Source: Podospora bellae-mahoneyi (Eukaryota > Ascomycota > Sordariomycetes > Sordariales > Podosporaceae). Taken from it: 64,000 nt of DNA. This document shows positions 13,701 to 26,125 of the stretch, one piece after another; within the stretch, counting starts at the first letter, position 1, and each line of letters starts with the position of its first letter. The stretch covers positions 3,472,001 through 3,536,000 of the forward strand of contig NC_085884.1 in NCBI RefSeq assembly GCF_035222275.1, in the 5' to 3' direction. Position numbers and translations under genes: made by a program. A model generated the notes under the pieces. It was not told the origin of the DNA. It did not search any database and worked only from the letters and a program-made list of their open reading frames with translations.

Positions 13701-15548
13701 ACAACCCCCCAAGCTCATCACCACAGACCACCGCCATCCCCCGCTGGTGCATCTATACGAGCCTGTCCACAGAATTTCGGTAATGTAGCCCATCTCTGGA
13801 AGGAGGGGGGCTTTGCGTCTTCGGTCGGCTGTACATCCTTCCTGCGATATGAGTCAGTATTTATCTTTGTATCTCGAGATTTGGGGGTGAAAAAGGGGAG
13901 TGGTGACGATGGGGGGTATCGTGCTTGTCTCGCGCCCGAGCAGGAGGGAATCGATAAGATAGAACCGAGATGGAAGGGGATCTTTCCTCTCTTGAACTAA
14001 TGTTAGACGGGGCCATGGCTCTGCTGGAACAAAGACTTAGCTTATCCAAGTTGTGATGATGTACATGTTATGAGTAGGTATATGGTCTCAGGGTTTCTAT
14101 GACAGTCTGTGTGTGTGACAGCCTCTAGACGTAAAGAGATCCCTGTCAAGGGGAGGTTTGCAAGGAGAAATATCAACGTTGACAGACTATCTGATGAGCG
14201 ACGTGCTTAAAGGGATCCAGTACGAAAGCACCTGATGAGGATGTGTGACGGGACCTCTCTATCAACAGCCCACAAGGATGTCTAAGAGGCGGAGGCTGAG
14301 GCTGAACACCACGATAGTTGCCATAGTGGGTTGTCTTACGAGCTCGCTGACGTTATCACTTGGTCACTTCTACTAACTGGAGGTTGTGACTGGAAATGTA
14401 TGGCTGGCCTTGTGGTGGTGTTGGGAGCAAAGGTTATCATCCAGGGGTTACGATGTGCCTTCTCGCTTGTCTCCCCGCCGAGGCGATGAAAACAAGAGCA
14501 CCAGGTTATTGAGCCCCTTAAGGAGCAGCATCGTGTGGAAAAGCAGCTCCACAGCTCCACTCCATGCCCATGGACGGAATGCTTGAGGTGGTCAGTTTGT
14601 GCCTCCTTCGCATAGTCATTACGAGGCACTCGACTATACCCACCCATAACAAGACAACTGGCGAGCACGCCGACATCTCATCCTATCACCACAAGACCTC
14701 AAAAGTTCCCAACAGTACTACGGCCGAGCATCATCAAACTCCAAAAGTCCATCAGGGTCCAAGACACTTGTCCCTGCCAGGCAAAACGAGGCGTCGGTCA
14801 GGATAGACATCCATAAACATCAAGCACTCAAAATAAATGAAGAGGGCAGGAAATAAAACTCCGTCATCTGAAACCAGATTTCTACATGGTGATCTCACCG
14901 ACCCACACATAAAAAGACCAACAAGCCCCGCGTTGACCGCTTCTTCGAGAGCCCGAGACAAGCAAGACGCAAAGCGGCAGCTGCTCACCGGTTAGCAGTC
15001 AAATCGACAACGTATATACCCTGTAGCAAGATGTCTTGAGCCCGGGGAGGGAGTCAGGGAGGGAAATGATCCATGGGGGTTGTTATTCAAAACTTGGATT
15101 GAGCTGGGTATCTTTTGAGGTTGGTTGGGGAAGGCGCGCCGGCCGCAGATCAACTGATCTCGACTTTTTGTATGCACGCAACCGGAGTCGCGCGCCTGGA
15201 CCCAGTGAAGAGGAGCGGTTCGCTGCTTCCAACATCATCTAAGGCCGTAAAGATGGTAACGTCGCACACGGGTAGATTCCATTGTTGAGTAGCCGTGTCA
15301 AATCTGACATGAAGGCCGATGTCCCTCGCGTGATGTGCGCCTTCGGGTGGATCTCGTCGGTATTGGCAGGGGGACCAAAATCACGCGTTTCCAATCAGGG
15401 ACTTGGACCGCCGAGAGGAATGACGGTGATATGGTGTCACGAGGTGCGGGCAGGCAAGCCATGACGGCCAGGTAGGTAGCACAGAGGGCACAGTGAACGG
15501 CACCAAAGATGTGAATGAAAGACATCCCGATCCCTTAATGCCATGCTT
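3901..15548. other. 11.6-kb gene-free region upstream of the WOPR gene
   Basis: Open frames here are short, lack recognisable domains and do not resemble the codon use of the neighbouring real genes. The region carries scattered simple repeats: a GCACTT hexamer run (4681-4709), a 13-bp duplication around AGCACCATGCC (5190-5214), CTCC runs (5365-5400), a (CGA)n tract (7705-7745), CAA/CAG runs (7909-7928, 8597-8635) and GA runs (13505-13532). I saw no tRNA A/B-box pairs. Long promoters and long 5' leaders are known for WOPR master regulators such as Candida WOR1, so regulatory DNA and a long leader transcript are the likeliest content (inference). Confidence 0.6.
7705..7745. repeat. (CGA)n microsatellite, about 14 units
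   Basis: An uninterrupted CGA trinucleotide tract of about 41 bp lies in the non-coding region upstream of the WOPR gene. It is likely to be length-polymorphic. Confidence 0.9.
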
Positions 15549-17293
15549 TTAACAGTCGCATCGCCCATACCAGCGTGGGAATGAGACAATGTCTCGCACC
15601 GTTTGAACCCCCGACAGATAGCTCAGCAGCCGATCGAAGCCCAAGCCAAACCCACCGTGGGGAGGGCATCCCCATCGACGCAGGTCGGCATACCACTGAA
15701 GGCCGTTTCCAGAATCGTCCTCGGATGCAGTTTCTGACGGAGACTTGATGATCCCTTGACGCGTCATGATGTCCAACAGAGGTTCCAACTGGTGCTCACG
15801 CATCGACCCACCCGCAATTTCACAGAGTTCGGGAACAAGCAAGTCGAAACAGTCGACCGTGACTCTGGAAGGATCTTCGGAGCCGGGACCCCGGGTTGGG
15901 CGCATGTAGAAGGCCTTGATATCACGGGGGTAGTTGGTGACAAAGACCGGCCGGTCCTTGCCAACCGTCGAAGCGATGAACTTTTCATGCTCAGACTGCA
16001 GGCCGGCGCCCCAAACCGGCTTGTGCTCGAACTTGTCTTCATGCTGCTTCAAAATGTCAATAGCTTCCGTGTATGTGATACGGGGCCAGTCTGGCTGCAT
16101 CAAGCCCTGCCAACGACGGTCAACCTCTCCCGCCGGAGCCAGATCTTGGCCAAAATGGGGTGTCCGTGTCAGCAAAGATTTGACCGTGTCTGATTGGTAT
16201 AAATCCGTGCCAAGTTGACGCATCATGTCCTCAGCGAGGTCCATGACGGAGTTCATGTCGTCGACGAAGCTCATCTCTGCTTCAAGCATGTAGAACTCGC
16301 TGAGATGTCTTGATGTATCGCTCTGCTCTGCGCGGAATACAGGGGACAGGGTCCAGACATTGCCGACTGACTGTGCAAGAGCCTCTAGATGAAGTTGGGT
16401 CGAAACTGTGAGGTACTTCTTGGAGCGGAAAAAAGAATCTTGTGAATCAGCAGACTCCTTGCCAGGTTGGCCAGCCATGTCATTGGCCGGGTTCAGAGTA
16501 AAGACCTCGCCCGCACCCTCACAATCGGACGATGTGATGATGGGCGGGTGTGTCTGTACAAAATCCTGGCGAGCAAAGAACTGAGTCAACGAAGTTACGG
16601 CTTCGGACCGCAATCTCAGCAAGAGAGCATTGAGCGGTGTTCTCGGCCGCAAGTGCGGCAAAGTACGAAGGTACTCGGGTGTCTGATATTTCTTTTGAAT
16701 GGGAAATGTCTGGAGAGCAAACTGTCAGAAATGGGTGGGTGTCGTGTGTGCGTATGCCATGGGAGCCACATACCTTGGCATCTGAAGAACCCAAGACCTT
16801 TACCTCCCTGACTTGCAACTCGTGGCTTTGTGCGGCGCCAGGAGAAGCAACCCAGGAGCCGGTGAGTCGGACGGCCGCGCCGACAGTCAGGCTACAGATG
16901 TCGGAATCAGCAAGATGAACAACCGAGACAGACGTGTCGGAATGATTGCTCCCACCCTTCAGCCAGACCGGACTCGATAACGGCCTGCAGAGGATCCAGC
17001 GAGGAACCATCGGCGAGCGAGACAAAGCGCCAGGCTTTCAGGCCACGGACAGACCGGACATAGCCGTGGACAACCACATTGTCGACGTTTTGCTCAGGTT
17101 TCCACTTGAGCAGCTGAGAGATGGCACGGGCTGGCTGTACCGGTACTGGTGCTGGTGCTGGTGCTGGTGTTGCGGTTGCTTGGTGTGATAGACATCGACG
17201 GGAGCTGTGACTCGGGCGCGAGAGCATTGAGATACGCGAGACAAGGGGACTTGCTGATGGCCGCATGGCAGACCCCAGAACGGAGGGCCGCAT
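15549..17293 (-). CDS. slm5: Asparaginyl-tRNA synthetase, mitochondrial
   Basis: Charges mitochondrial tRNA-Asn with asparagine; 538 residues from three exons: 17293-16956, 16891-16774 and 16709-15549. The two introns are 64 bp each, and the splice joins restore frame (AEG-LTVGAAVRLTGSW and SSDAK-TFPIQKKYQTPEY). The N-terminus is Arg/Ser-rich and acidic-poor, as a mitochondrial presequence would be, followed by an Ala-Pro repeat encoded by GGTGCT-like units. Residues ~65-152 form the OB-fold anticodon-binding domain. The class II catalytic domain follows, with motif 2 around residue 275 (VFRAEQSDTSRHLSEF) and motif 3 around 504-515 (GFGLGFDRLLSYLSG). The EGAGEVF and GGSMRE segments are typical of AsnRS rather than AspRS. 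The first intron's donor (GTGGGA) is weak, so that boundary is the least certain. Confidence 0.93.
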
Positions 17294-18963
17294 TGCTGCT
17301 CGGATCTCTATCGAAAATAAGCGTATGAGCTAGAATGGACAAAGTAAAAGAATTCCAGATCAAGCGAGGTGCATCCTGGTCCCGTCTGTCGTCCACCACA
17401 TACCTAGGTATCTCGTGGTGAGTGAGTGAGTGAGAGAGAGAGTGTGTGAGTGTGTGTGAGAGTGTGTGTGTGTGTGTTAGTGTGTGTGTGTGTGTGTGTG
17501 TGTGGTTGTGATCTTGGCATTTTTTCTACATGGAATGGATGGGGCTATTCTGAGAAGTGGGGATGGCTTGGAGTGGGGGCAGCTAGTAGCTAGGTACCCG
17601 CTGGGTCGTCCCATCTTTGATCCGAACCTCACCTGCCGTTCTCGAGACGTCTCTCGTTGGTGATTGGTCGGAATTCTTGCCTGTCACCATCACCTGGCTC
17701 CCTGGCTGCTGCTGCCGTCACTGACGGCGTGCCATCCAACCACTAATTATGGCATCAAGACCTGGAAAGGGTGAAGCCTCATGCAACCCGTCGATACCAC
17801 ACCTTTTCTCCATCTGAAAAATACTCTCATTCTGGAAACCTCCGCTGCGTCTTCTCTCGCACTTCCGAGCCCTGGAGCCATCAACCGCCATCCATCATCC
17901 ATCATCCATGGCGATCACTTGCCCCGCTCCCGACAATGGATCACACCCCCTCTTTTTCTAGCAGAAGCACCAGAAGCAGCCCCGCAAGGGAATAGTCCGT
18001 CATGGAAGTGTCAGACATGCAGCTTTTCGCATCTTTTTGCTCTTTAGGTTGGAAAACCTCCCTCCATCTTTCACTCCCCCACGGCCCGCGTGTCGATCCT
18101 GTATTGCTGAGAGATCCTCGACGAATTGCCGTCTCATTCGATCGAACTGAGAGGAGGGCCCATGTCTTGCCCTCATTGGTCTTCACCGCAACTGCTTGGT
18201 CTATTGGTTTCAGCAGCTGTCCGGGGTTCACTTCGGACTCGATGAGCTATTGATGGCCGCTCTTGTGTGCCATGTATATCTCCTCGCTGGTCTACTTGGC
18301 ACGCATACACACAGGCGCGGGCCAATGTCTTTGGTTCCCAAGAGGCGCTGGAATACCAGATTGACTCAGACTCAAGATGGCGCACTCGATGCGACACAGC
18401 AGACACTCGCAATTCCATGAGTCTCGGCAGCTTGCGTCGGCCTGAGGTCCATGGCAAAACAGCTTTTGCTCTGTCCTCCCTCACAAGGTCCCGGCTTTCC
18501 GTCGACCTCGAGGGCTCTTGCGGTGTGTCGGGGCCGGCCATGTCTGAAGGCTGGCTCTCTCTTTCAACCAAGCTGGAAGCTGACGAAACAAGTTGTTTTG
18601 GCTCTTTCTTTGCTTTTTTGCATGTTTCAAACCGTCGAGTTACACGGGGGAAAAAGAGGGTTCTGCTGCAACATGGACACATGGACTCGGTCAAAGCAAC
18701 AAGGTTGCCATCCCAGGCCGCTGTCGTCTTGTGGGCTTTGGAGATGTCGGACATGCTTGCTGTTATCGGCACATATAAAGTAGCTGGATCCCTCCCAGCT
18801 CATGTCTGTTTTCAGTCTGTCCATCAGCAGCAAGCACAAGCAAGCAGTCTGAACTAGAACTCGGACTTGGTTTGGTCATATTGTGCCGTCTCTACCAGGA
18901 CTATAGTCTTTTGACAGTCTAGGACTACCTTCTTCGCCGCAAGCAAACAGCCCCCCCAAAGAC
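17294..18963. other. Intergenic region between slm5 and the PARG-like gene
   Basis: This is the shared upstream region of two divergent genes. It contains a long GT/GAGT purine-pyrimidine microsatellite (17418-17509) about 125 bp upstream of the synthetase start. No convincing gene was found in the rest. Confidence 0.6.
17418..17509. repeat. (GT)n/(GAGT)n microsatellite
   Basis: Alternating GT tract interspersed with GAGT and GAGA units, close upstream of the divergent mitochondrial asparaginyl-tRNA synthetase gene. Alternating purine-pyrimidine DNA of this kind can adopt Z-DNA; whether it affects the promoter is unknown. Confidence 0.85.
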
Positions 18964-18990
18964 AACACACACACACACACACACACACAC
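18964..18990. repeat. (AC)n microsatellite abutting a start codon
   Basis: An AC dinucleotide run of about 13 units ends two bases before the ATG of the PARG-like gene. It would therefore lie in the 5' leader of that mRNA and set its initiation context. Confidence 0.85.
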
Positions 18991-18991
18991 A

Positions 18992-20106
18992 ATGCCTTCC
19001 TCCAGCTCCAAATCCTCCAAGCCCAAGCCCTCCGAGGTTGCGTCGGAGACAAAAAAGTACTACACACCCTTGATCAAACACGAATACGCAAACCGATGGC
19101 AGACCTGTTCCTACATCTGCCGTCAGCCTCTGATAGATATCCAGTTCGAAGACAGGCCCCCTAGTGTGACACCCCCCATTTTTTGTAAGCACGACGCTCC
19201 ACTGCCGGACACCATGTCATACAGCATGCTAACCCGAACTCAGACGTGTCCACGGGTGACCCGGTTGACATGACGATCAACTGGCAGATCCAATCGGGGA
19301 CTTCTATCCCCTTCATTTGCGCGGCAAACGACAGGCGTCCCGGAGGCGACTGGGAGACCGGGGCGGTTGGCTACGAGGAACGCCTCTGCCGGCGAAGCAC
19401 CCTTGCAGCGGCCTTGGCTACCCCAGGGCAGGGTTCTGACCTCAACGACCACTATCCCATCCCCATCTGTGCCGGGATCATGTCTCAGGATGTTGGTAAG
19501 TGTTCTGACCTGTTGCCTGCCTGCTGCTCGGCACTAACACGGCTCACAGTCGTCTTCCGAGGGCCCCACGATAAGTACGAGAAGCTCCCGCTGGAGCAAT
19601 GGCGATCTCTCCCGGTTGTCTCCGTCCCACCACCGCGGTGGCCCAAACTGACGCAGAACGGCACAAAATACTCGTTTGCCGACGAACGGGAGATGGTCAG
19701 GGACAAGCTTCGGGGTGCTCTTCGAATCTGCGCCTACTATCGCTATGACACCGTCGTGATTGGAGACTTTGGGTTGGGCAATGGCTACCGGAACCCACCA
19801 CAAGAGCTAGCGGAGCTCTGGCGGGAAGTGTTCCTCTACGACCCCGACCTCCGAGGCCGTATCCGATGCGTCATGTTTGTCTTTGAAGATCCCGCTCAAA
19901 GCACCATGCAGCTCATCCTTGACGAGATTGCCAAGAAAGCCAAGGGGGGTTCATCCAGCAAGTCGAAGAAGGGCGGCTCCAGTTCTTCCAACAGCAATTG
20001 CCCCACCGACTTTCAGATATTCAACCAAGTATTCGACAGTGCCGAGATCCAGAGAGTAATTGCAAGGCCGGATGCGAGATATGGGTTAGACAATCTTCTT
20101 GTCTAA
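18992..20106 (+). CDS. Microbial-type PARG-like (TIGR02452/DUF2263) protein
   Basis: Predicted macrodomain-like protein of 333 residues from three exons: 18992-19184, 19244-19495 and 19550-20106. The introns (59 and 54 bp) have GTAAGC/GTAAGT donors and CAG acceptors, and the joins give PPIFYVSTGD and SQDVVVFRG. Residues 97-110 match the glycine-rich and double-glutamate signature of the family (PGGDWETGAVGYEE), followed by LCRRS. The segment near VVIGDFGLGNGYRNP corresponds to the C-terminal half of the fold. Compared with the canonical GGG...QEE signature, the third Gly is Asp and the Gln is Tyr, while both glutamates remain. A Ser/Lys/Gly-rich insertion, which may be a loop, precedes the C-terminal ~35 residues. 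Family members with known activity remove ADP-ribose from proteins; activity here is inferred only. Confidence 0.8.
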
Positions 20107-22721
20107 TAACTAAGCCTTTCCTTTCCTACCCAGTCGGTTAGGCGTTTGGAGTCAGGTCGGTCCAAAATCATTTGCGGATTATGCCAGCATTTGTTTGTGG
20201 GAGTGTGTGCAACAAAAAAAACTCCGTTGTGGTCTGCTCTTAGGGGGTTCACGGTGTTTGATTTCTCTACATATTTCTCTTCTCCGGTTTTTGTTCCATC
20301 ACACATCACAGCACGCTGGATTGGCAGCTTGGCTGTAGGCGTTGGCCATGGTGGGGTTGGTCCCATATCACTGTTCATCATTATCCTAATATTGTGTGTT
20401 CTCAGAGCCAAATAATACGTTATTAAACCCCTGCCATTGCTGTCATCCCTTGCTTACCTTGTGGCTATCAGGAATTCCTGCTTTTCTGACAGTCCTGTCC
20501 AACGGAGAACGCCACAGACTGGGCTGACAAGAACCCCGAGGGCCTGGACCTTGGGTTGCGGGCCGATCAGGTTGTGCTGACCGGGTCGACGGCAATAACA
20601 GTACCGTGGAACAGAACAAGGCAAGTCATACGGACGCACCCCACCCTTGCCGATTTGACAGGTTTGCATGTTGGTTCGACATCACTGCTCTCTGGCGACC
20701 GGCTGTCACATTTCTAAATCCCGGACATGGGAAAGACAGGCATTGTGGTCTGCATGAGATTTTCTCGAGGAACACAAGTTGATTGGCGTTTAGAAGGAAC
20801 CGGTCAAGAATGCGCGAGATTTCCCCCAAAAGGCCATGGTGGCGAACGAACGCACTGCATACTTGATACTTGTGAACCCTCACCGGGGCTCCGGGGCTCC
20901 TGGTTTGGGATGGGTCTGCATATAAGTTGCTCTTGCGGCATGCTGAAGCGAATAGAGTCAAGCCGGCACAGAAAGGAAAAAGAACACCTAAACCACGCAG
21001 GCCTTGATATCATTCAACAGCAGCAAAAACCGAACCACCCCCTGCCCTGTGCGCATGTGATATCGAAGTTCTTGCGGAGGGGACGTGGTTCGACACGCAA
21101 AAGCCCGGGCGAATAGGAGGAGGCGGTGTGAAGCAAGGAGGCTGTCATGTTTGCTTTATGGGCGTACATGATACATGGCATACTGCATGGGACATGGGAC
21201 GTGGGCTTGGCTCTAGCTGTACAAGGTGAGGTGCATTGCATATACGCTAGCGCTCCCAGCAAGGCATCTCGAGAAGAATGCACATATCCGCTTCCGTACC
21301 ACAACCTACCTTATCTTCCCTCCCGCACACACACACATCGTCTTTTTCTCTTTCCCCCCACCGAATCACTATGTCATTCCTATAGGTATACCTACCTCCA
21401 CCCAACCTTCAGCACCCATTCTTCTTTTGCTTCTTCGGGCACCGGCGTATCCCCGGCATTCACTCCTTTTACGAGTCCTCGTCTATCATTTGTCCCCCCC
21501 CTCCCACCCCCCCCCCCATATCACTGAAACGTGCCTCCTCAAGCCACCACAATGCGTCAATTCTCGTACGAGAAAATAATGGCACGTTTCCAGAAATATT
21601 GAACCACCACCTACGTACACTCAGGGTCCTTTCCCAAGGGACCCCCCTCATCAACCACAAAACCAGGACTTAAAACTCCCTCCAAAGGCCACGTTCGAGA
21701 CAGGTCCCACAAAATGGATATGTACCACATCCCACAACGTGAGTCGATAGCCGCGTGCTGTGTAAGTGTAATCATCACACAACACAAACATAAAACCCAA
21801 CTCTATAAGCAAAAAAAGAAAAAATAAGAGTGTATTTTTTCTCCTACTCGGTACCGCTCTGTATGTATGGTCCCGTGGGTTTGCTGCAGTGTTGGATGTC
21901 TGAGATCGAGTGATACAGATCGTAAACAAGGAAGGTAGAAAAAAAGCCATGTACCGCTCCTCAAAACTACGAAGCACGGAAAGAAAGAACGGAGATAGCG
22001 CTGACTGCGGGACTGCAGAGGAATTTCTCACTTGGCTGCTAGTCTCTGTTTTTTTTTATTCAACAACGACAGCTGGAATAATGTGCTGTGATGTATAGCT
22101 GCCCAAATGGAAGCTAACAACCTGCCTTGAAAGCCACACGTGCCATACAAAAAGAAAAAAAAAGACCTTTGACAAAAGAAAATAGACGCCTTCCACCCCC
22201 TCATCTGTACCTGTATACCCAACCAACCCCCTCTTTAGCTAGGTAGTTCCCGTCAACAACGAACCCCCTATTAACCCCCTGAGTTTCTCCCACCCCCCAT
22301 CCGCCCACGTGATCTGATCACCAACATGCATTCAGCCCCTGATGCATCACCAAGGAAAATTCCATGGTGATCATCACCTAACCTCCAATAAAGCAAACAT
22401 ACCTGCCTTTTTCCCTGCTATCCTATCATATCCAACCAACCACACACTCCACCCAACCAACTGCATCATCCGCAAAACAGCAGAGATGTGATATGTGAGA
22501 GGTCATGTCGCTGTTTATGTATGTACCTATGCTAGCCGCTTTTTTCTACTCCCCACCAATGAGACAGGGACAAGACAGACATCAGAAGAAAGAAAAGTTT
22601 TCATGATGAAAAAACCTTTCTCTGCTCGGGTTCTTGTGAGCGTGCCGAAGAAAGCAGCCGAGGAGCCGAGGGTAAGGGGGGAGATATCGCTTGCCGGTGT
22701 CGGCGGAAAAAGAAGAAAGCA

Positions 22722-22765
<44 letters not shown>

Positions 22766-23060
22766 CAGGAAGCACCTTGGAGGGGTGGGATGGAAGGATG
22801 CATACCTAGGAACCTGAAAGCTCAGTTCTCACCAGTCCATAAGGTAGGTAGCCACTTTGGCAACAGCGTTTCACCTAACAAAGCTGCTCTGGCAATTCGG
22901 GATGGTTTGAGGGGTCTAACAAGATCTCACCCCCAGTTCACAAAATTTCTCCTCACATCACACTCAAAACTGGCAACCAAACATTCCTTTCACGTTCCTA
23001 TTGCTACCTTTGTAACCATAATATTACCCCTTTCCCACCAGTACAACCCCCCTCCGTGTT
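20107..23060. other. Intergenic region between PARG-like gene and cft2
   Basis: This convergent intergenic region is unusually long (2.95 kb) for a tail-to-tail pair. It contains a (GA)n tract at 22726-22762, C-homopolymer runs (around 21496-21520) and T-rich stretches. No open frame looks like a real gene, and I recognised no RNA gene. Confidence 0.5.
22726..22762. repeat. (GA)n microsatellite
   Basis: About 18 uninterrupted AG units in the intergenic DNA beyond the 3' end of cft2. Confidence 0.9.
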
Positions 23061-26000
23061 CTACGCCCCCGGCACAACAGCCAAAACATCATAAATCTTC
23101 TCCCTCACCGCATAAAACGTCCCCCTCCCCCCCCCACCACCCCCCATCAAACTCCTCCCACCCCCAGGCCCAACCGCAAACGGCAAGGCCACGCTCTCCA
23201 ACTCTATCCTCCCAGCAGCACTCTTCCTAACCGCAACCGTCTCGTCAATCAACAGCGTCCCCTCCCCCCTAAACTCCGCCTTGTGCCCAGCATGCAACAT
23301 CGCCCTCCTCAGATCCGCCAGCCTCAGATCCCCCGCATGAAGCGGTTGCGAAGCCGCCTTCACCGTAGCCGTAGCCGCCAGGTTAACCGGTAGCACATCC
23401 ACCGTAGGGAGGGTGCGCGGGTTGGCATCATTATTGACCGTGGTCAACGCCATACTCGAAGAAGGCGACCCCCCTTCTTCCGTCTTCTGCCGTTTATTCC
23501 CCTCATCGTTGGGGTCGTCCGAGGGAATAAACCCCCCTCCGGGAAGTAGCACACCCGTAATAGTAGCAATGCCCAGCCCATTAACATCCTGCCATTTGAG
23601 CTTCTTGGCCAGATAATCCGAGAGCTTCACCACCCAGGCGTTCGTGTCCACCGAGGCATTCACAAACGTCCCCACCGGGGGTGTAAACACATCCACCGTC
23701 GCCGATTCATTGGACGAGTTAGCCGCCAGCTGCGCAGAAAGCAACTTCTTGCAGTCAGCCGCAAGAGCCTGTGATTCCTGCTCCGTTCCGGCGACGAGAA
23801 CCAACCGACGGGGCTGGATGAGCGGGATGAGCATATGCAGCGAGCGTTTATCGTGCAGACCGGAGAAGTCGACAAACGCGATGCGGAGGTTGACGCTGAT
23901 CTTGTGAGTGGTCATGACGAGCTTGGCAGGTCCGAGGACGGGGGCGTCTTCTTCCTCGTCCAGTTCGTCTACTTCTTCCGTCTGGTGACCATTTCCTTGG
24001 GCGCCAGTGGCGCTGGCATCGTCTGGCTCATCCGAGTGGGCACGGGCGGGTTGCTTTTCCCGTTTGCTGTTCGCCGTGGCCTTGTTGGCGGCGTTGACGG
24101 CAATGAGACTTCGTTTTTTGCCCAAGCTGTCTTCTTGTTTGGTCTTGGCTGGGTCGGTTTCTTGCCTGTCGGCTACTTCTCGTTCTTCGGCGCGGAGGTA
24201 GTCTTCTGGTCGGATGAGGTCGCCAAACTCATCGTGACGTCTTCGTTGGGCTACTGCTGGGAACATGGCTTCTCGCCCCTTTTTACCCCGGACTTCGTAG
24301 TCATACACACCCCGCTTCTTGATGAGGATGTTGACACCCAAGTCTTCGTCGTTTAGGACGACCTTCTTTCGGCTGGCTTGTTTGATGTTGGCAGAAATAT
24401 TGAGTGCTTTGCCCTGTTGTTCCGTCTCCGACTCCTCAGACTCGGTGGACGTGTCGGAGAGAGCATCGTTCAAGTCGGTCCAGGCTTCCCAAGTCATTCC
24501 ACTTCCGCCATGTGAGGTGGCTTGCAGTTGTTGTTTTGTCGCAAGCCACTGTTGGTAAACACTGAGATCGTTACCTTCCAGCGCCTGTTTTGACGCATCA
24601 GCAATCTCTAGTTCTCGCCCACCGGCGTAGACCTGTTCAAAGGTCTCGCCACTGGTGGTCTGCTCTGTTGCTACACCGTCCTTTCTCTCCTTCCACCACT
24701 CCCAGAGTGTCCTGGCAATCGATGGCTTGTTCTCGTTCGGTGCTGGCTTTTCGGTTAGAAGAACAAGATTTCTTGCGTCACCGGCAATGGACTTGAGAAC
24801 CTCCTTCGAGAAGCCCCACTCGAGGCTGGAATCTGTAGCTAGAATAACCCGGCCTTTTGGTTCAAGATCCTCCAGTGCTTGCTTAAGAACCCACGAAACC
24901 TGTCCCTTTCTCTCTAGCAGCCGCAGGTGCTTAAAGTCGAATGGTCCGGCCACCTTATGGTCGTGATGATGTCCGCCCCTCTGGCCCCTACTGTGGCTTT
25001 CCTTGCCACCAGCCGCGGCTTCAAACTCCCTCACAATCTTGTCGTCCATCCACTCGAACAAGCTCCTGGCGTGCTTCAGAGTACTGCCGATGTTGTGACC
25101 GGCCAGATACAGCTGCGCATTTCTGAATGTTTCGTTGTTGTTGTTGTTGTTGTTGTTGTTGTCCACCTCGTTCCTCCAGGCGTGCTCTAGAAGATATGAA
25201 AGCTCCAAGACTCTGGCACTTGAATCGACCGGTATCAGGACTGTCCCTCCTCGCGCAATACAGAGCTTGATCGATTCCAAGAGTTGCTCATCACGCTTCG
25301 CACGAGAGAGGGTGGCGTCGGGTGTTCGGCTGCTGCACACCAGAGCTGTTGGTTTTCGGAGTTGTTCGATGACCTCGGTGCTGCCTCCCCCGCCATGCCC
25401 ACCGCTCAGCCAAGCGGCACCTGAAAAGACATTTTCCTTGCCTTGGTTCCAGTCGACGGCGTAGACAATAGATTCGAGCCCGTGCTGAATGTGCCAGATG
25501 GCTCCACCGAGTGTCCGTCCCGAATTGTAAGCTGTGACTGTCAAGTTGGTGATGTCTGGGGAGAATGGCGAGGATCGAGGCTGTTGTGGTTGTGAGTATT
25601 GTACGGCCTGAATATTAGCAAAGTATCGTGTGATCTCCTCGGGGGATGGTGGCTGAAGCAGCAGGTTGGGGTTCAGTGATGGGGCCTGAGATGATGCGTA
25701 GGCCACTTCGGCGAGTGAGGACGTTGGTATTGTCGTCGCAGCTAATGGGGTGGAGGCATAGAGATCTTGTGTCAGTGTACGGCCGAGATCAATGACTGGG
25801 CGTGTCGCATAGGCCGGGATGGTTGAGAACAGGGGGATATGTTTGCAGCAGTGCGCATAGGCTCCGATGTGGGCGACAGTCGCATGGGTCAGGAGGATGA
25901 ATGATAGAGTCGGGACTTGTCTGGAATAAGCAGTTAGTGGCCATGCCCATTGAATCATATCTATGGAAGGAATCCATACTTTTCTAGTTCCCTGAGCTTT

Positions 26001-26125
26001 TCAACAGCAAAGGTCTCGTCCCAGCCGACATCCACCAAGATCTTGACACCCCCATCGAGTTCGAGTAGCGACTGTGATGCTGTGGACTCGGAGAGGGCAC
26101 CTTGTAATGGGCAGAAGCTAAACAT
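23061..26125 (-). CDS. cft2: Cleavage factor Cft2 (CPSF100 homolog)
   Basis: Subunit of the nuclear cleavage and polyadenylation factor that processes pre-mRNA 3' ends; 1001 residues from two exons (26125-25980 and 25920-23061). The 59-bp intron has a GTATGG donor and a perfect CTAAC branch site; the join gives RELEKQVPTLSF. The metallo-beta-lactamase fold starts at the N-terminus (FCPLQGALSES, then ILVDVGWDE). Where active CPSF73 carries the HxHxDH zinc motif, this protein has THATVAHIGAY, the expected inactive form of the CPSF100 branch. A beta-CASP region and a C-terminal CPSF100 domain follow. An Asn run near residues 302-311 is encoded by a GTT repeat on the plus strand (25134-25162). 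The acidic stretch before the C-terminal domain is low-complexity. It is divergent with sec24, 816 bp between start codons. Confidence 0.95.
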
